From: JABCZH01 sp963803775
GTDB taxonomy: Bacteria > Acidobacteriota > Terriglobia > Terriglobales > Acidobacteriaceae
DNA length: 64,000 bases
Assembly (NCBI GenBank): GCA_963803775.1
Contig: CAWDNS010000005.1
Coordinates: 1 to 64,000 of the forward strand
Direction: 5' to 3'
Shown: positions 63,310 to 64,000 of the stretch, one piece after another
Layout: every line of letters starts with the position of its first letter
How positions within the stretch are numbered: position 1 is the stretch's first letter
Notes under the pieces: model-generated
What the model was told of the DNA's origin: nothing
Database searches by the model: none
The model's input: the letters and a program-made list of their open reading frames with translations, nothing else
Position numbers and translations under genes: made by a program

Positions 63310-64000
63310 TTGAGCACAGCCAAGAAACATCCTTCGCAGACTCCTGGTGCCCTGCTGCTGATCAACATCGGCCAGCTTCTCACGCTTTCGTCTTCCGCGA
63401 AACCCGGTCCGCGCCGCAGCCCTGCGCTGTCCGAAGTCGGCCTCCTCGAAGACGCCGCTATCCTCTGCTTAGGCGGCAAAATCGTTTCTGTCGGCAGGAC
63501 CAAAGACGCTCTTCGCGATCCCTGGCTCAAGAAGAACCGTAAGAAAATTATCGAAATCGATTGCGCCCGCCAAGTGGTGCTTCCCGGCTTCGTCGATTCC
63601 CATACTCATCCCGCCTTCATCAATCCGCGCCTGGTAGATTTCGAAAAACGCATCTCTGGCGCGACGTATGAAGAAATCGCTGCTGCCGGGGGCGGAATTC
63701 GCTCCAGCGTCGAAGCCGTTCGTAAAGCAGGGAAGAATGCGCTCACCGAAAAAATCCTACAAGCACTGCATCAAATGGCCGAGCAGGGTACGACGACCGT
63801 CGAGGCCAAATCCGGTTACGGTCTGACCGTCGAATCCGAACTGAAGTCCTTGGAAGCCATTCGCGCAGCCGCCGGTCGCTGGCCCGGCACCGTTGTCTCG
63901 TCTCTCTTGGGAGCACACGTCGTGCCCCTAGAATTCCGAGACCGCCCCCAGGATTACGTTGATCTCGTCTGCAAAGAGATGATCCCTGCAGCCGCGAAAC
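63310..64000 (+). CDS. hutI: Imidazolonepropionase, N-terminal part (continues past window)
   Basis: An open frame from TTG 63310 to the window end (230 codons) with no stop. It encodes an amidohydrolase with LPGFVDSHTHPAF (first metal HxH), FEKRISGATYEEIAAAGGGI and TTTVEAKSGYGLTVESELK. These match HutI, which opens the imidazolone ring to formiminoglutamate after HutU. No good ribosome-binding site is seen before the TTG, and a slightly different start is possible. Confidence 0.9.
   Translation, partial: MSTAKKHPSQTPGALLLINIGQLLTLSSSAKPGPRRSPALSEVGLLEDAAILCLGGKIVSVGRTKDALRDPWLKKNRKKIIEIDCARQVVLPGFVDSHTHPAFINPRLVDFEKRISGATYEEIAAAGGGIRSSVEAVRKAGKNALTEKILQALHQMAEQGTTTVEAKSGYGLTVESELKSLEAIRAAAGRWPGTVVSSLLGAHVVPLEFRDRPQDYVDLVCKEMIPAAAK

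Overview
The window looks like a chromosomal stretch of an Acidobacteriota genome (Terriglobia/Koribacter-like), probably from a draft or metagenome assembly. I infer this from the gene families and no search was run. They include an Oar-like TonB-dependent protein with a carboxypeptidase-regulatory domain, TIGR03803 and TIGR03118 family proteins, a DUF1800/DUF1501 pair, a Ser/Thr kinase with TPRs, a secretin ending in a cohesin domain, and dispersed repeats ending in CATCCTGAGCGAAGCGAAGG. TTG and GTG starts are frequent.

Layout. 1-2.1 kb: end of an aconitase/LeuC-family gene, a 7Fe ferredoxin, tRNA-Arg(CCG) with two tandem copies of its own 3' end downstream, an RRM protein and a zinc-ribbon protein. 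2.1-3.9 kb: typA. 3.9-10.3 kb (minus strand): a MerR-XRE-cupin regulator, then potD-potA-potB-potC and a Tat-exported flavin amine oxidase. 10.5-23 kb (plus strand): a TonB-dependent outer-membrane protein, three class III aminotransferases, an APC permease, an aldehyde dehydrogenase and an MmsA-type acylating dehydrogenase. Together these two arms look like a polyamine uptake and catabolism locus feeding GABA/beta-alanine intermediates into acetyl-CoA or succinate. 23-28.3 kb: DUF4097 protein, a porin/cytochrome c/CuA-cupredoxin set, small secreted proteins, a VOC protein and a TIGR03118 protein. 28.4-34.9 kb: PiT phosphate transporter, STAS protein, PilZ protein, kinase, a lone nuoB and a Rieske ferredoxin. 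35-39 kb: an unrecognised 50-residue ORF with a DUF6338-like membrane protein, then DUF1501 and DUF1800. 39-46.5 kb (minus): PAS-PP2C phosphatase, GAF-HD-GYP, CYTH, a DedA-rhodanese fusion with an in-frame UGA, a small periplasmic protein, polyprenyl synthase, YajQ and TatD. 46.5-53.7 kb: metG and argS (divergent), a small secreted protein, pepA, Smr and smpB. 54-57.3 kb: secretin-cohesin and two pseudopilins. 57.3-58.9 kb: HdeD-like protein and a PIN/UPF0175 toxin-antitoxin pair. 59-64 kb: TIGR03803 repeat protein, hutU, an acyltransferase and the start of hutI.

The most interesting object is the DedA-rhodanese gene (42597-43586, minus). Its reading frame contains a single TGA two codons after the presumed catalytic Cys. 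The rest of the rhodanese domain continues in the same frame, and a hairpin fitting bacterial SECIS geometry lies 16 nt after the TGA. It reads as a selenoprotein with a Cys-x-Sec active site.

Many genes at 2-7.2, 45.6-50.6, 55.5-56.8 and near 62.8 kb are broken by single-base frameshifts, although conserved protein resumes immediately in another frame. These are most simply sequence errors. I give each as one gene with its reconstructed span. No frameshift was seen between about 7.3 and 45.5 kb.
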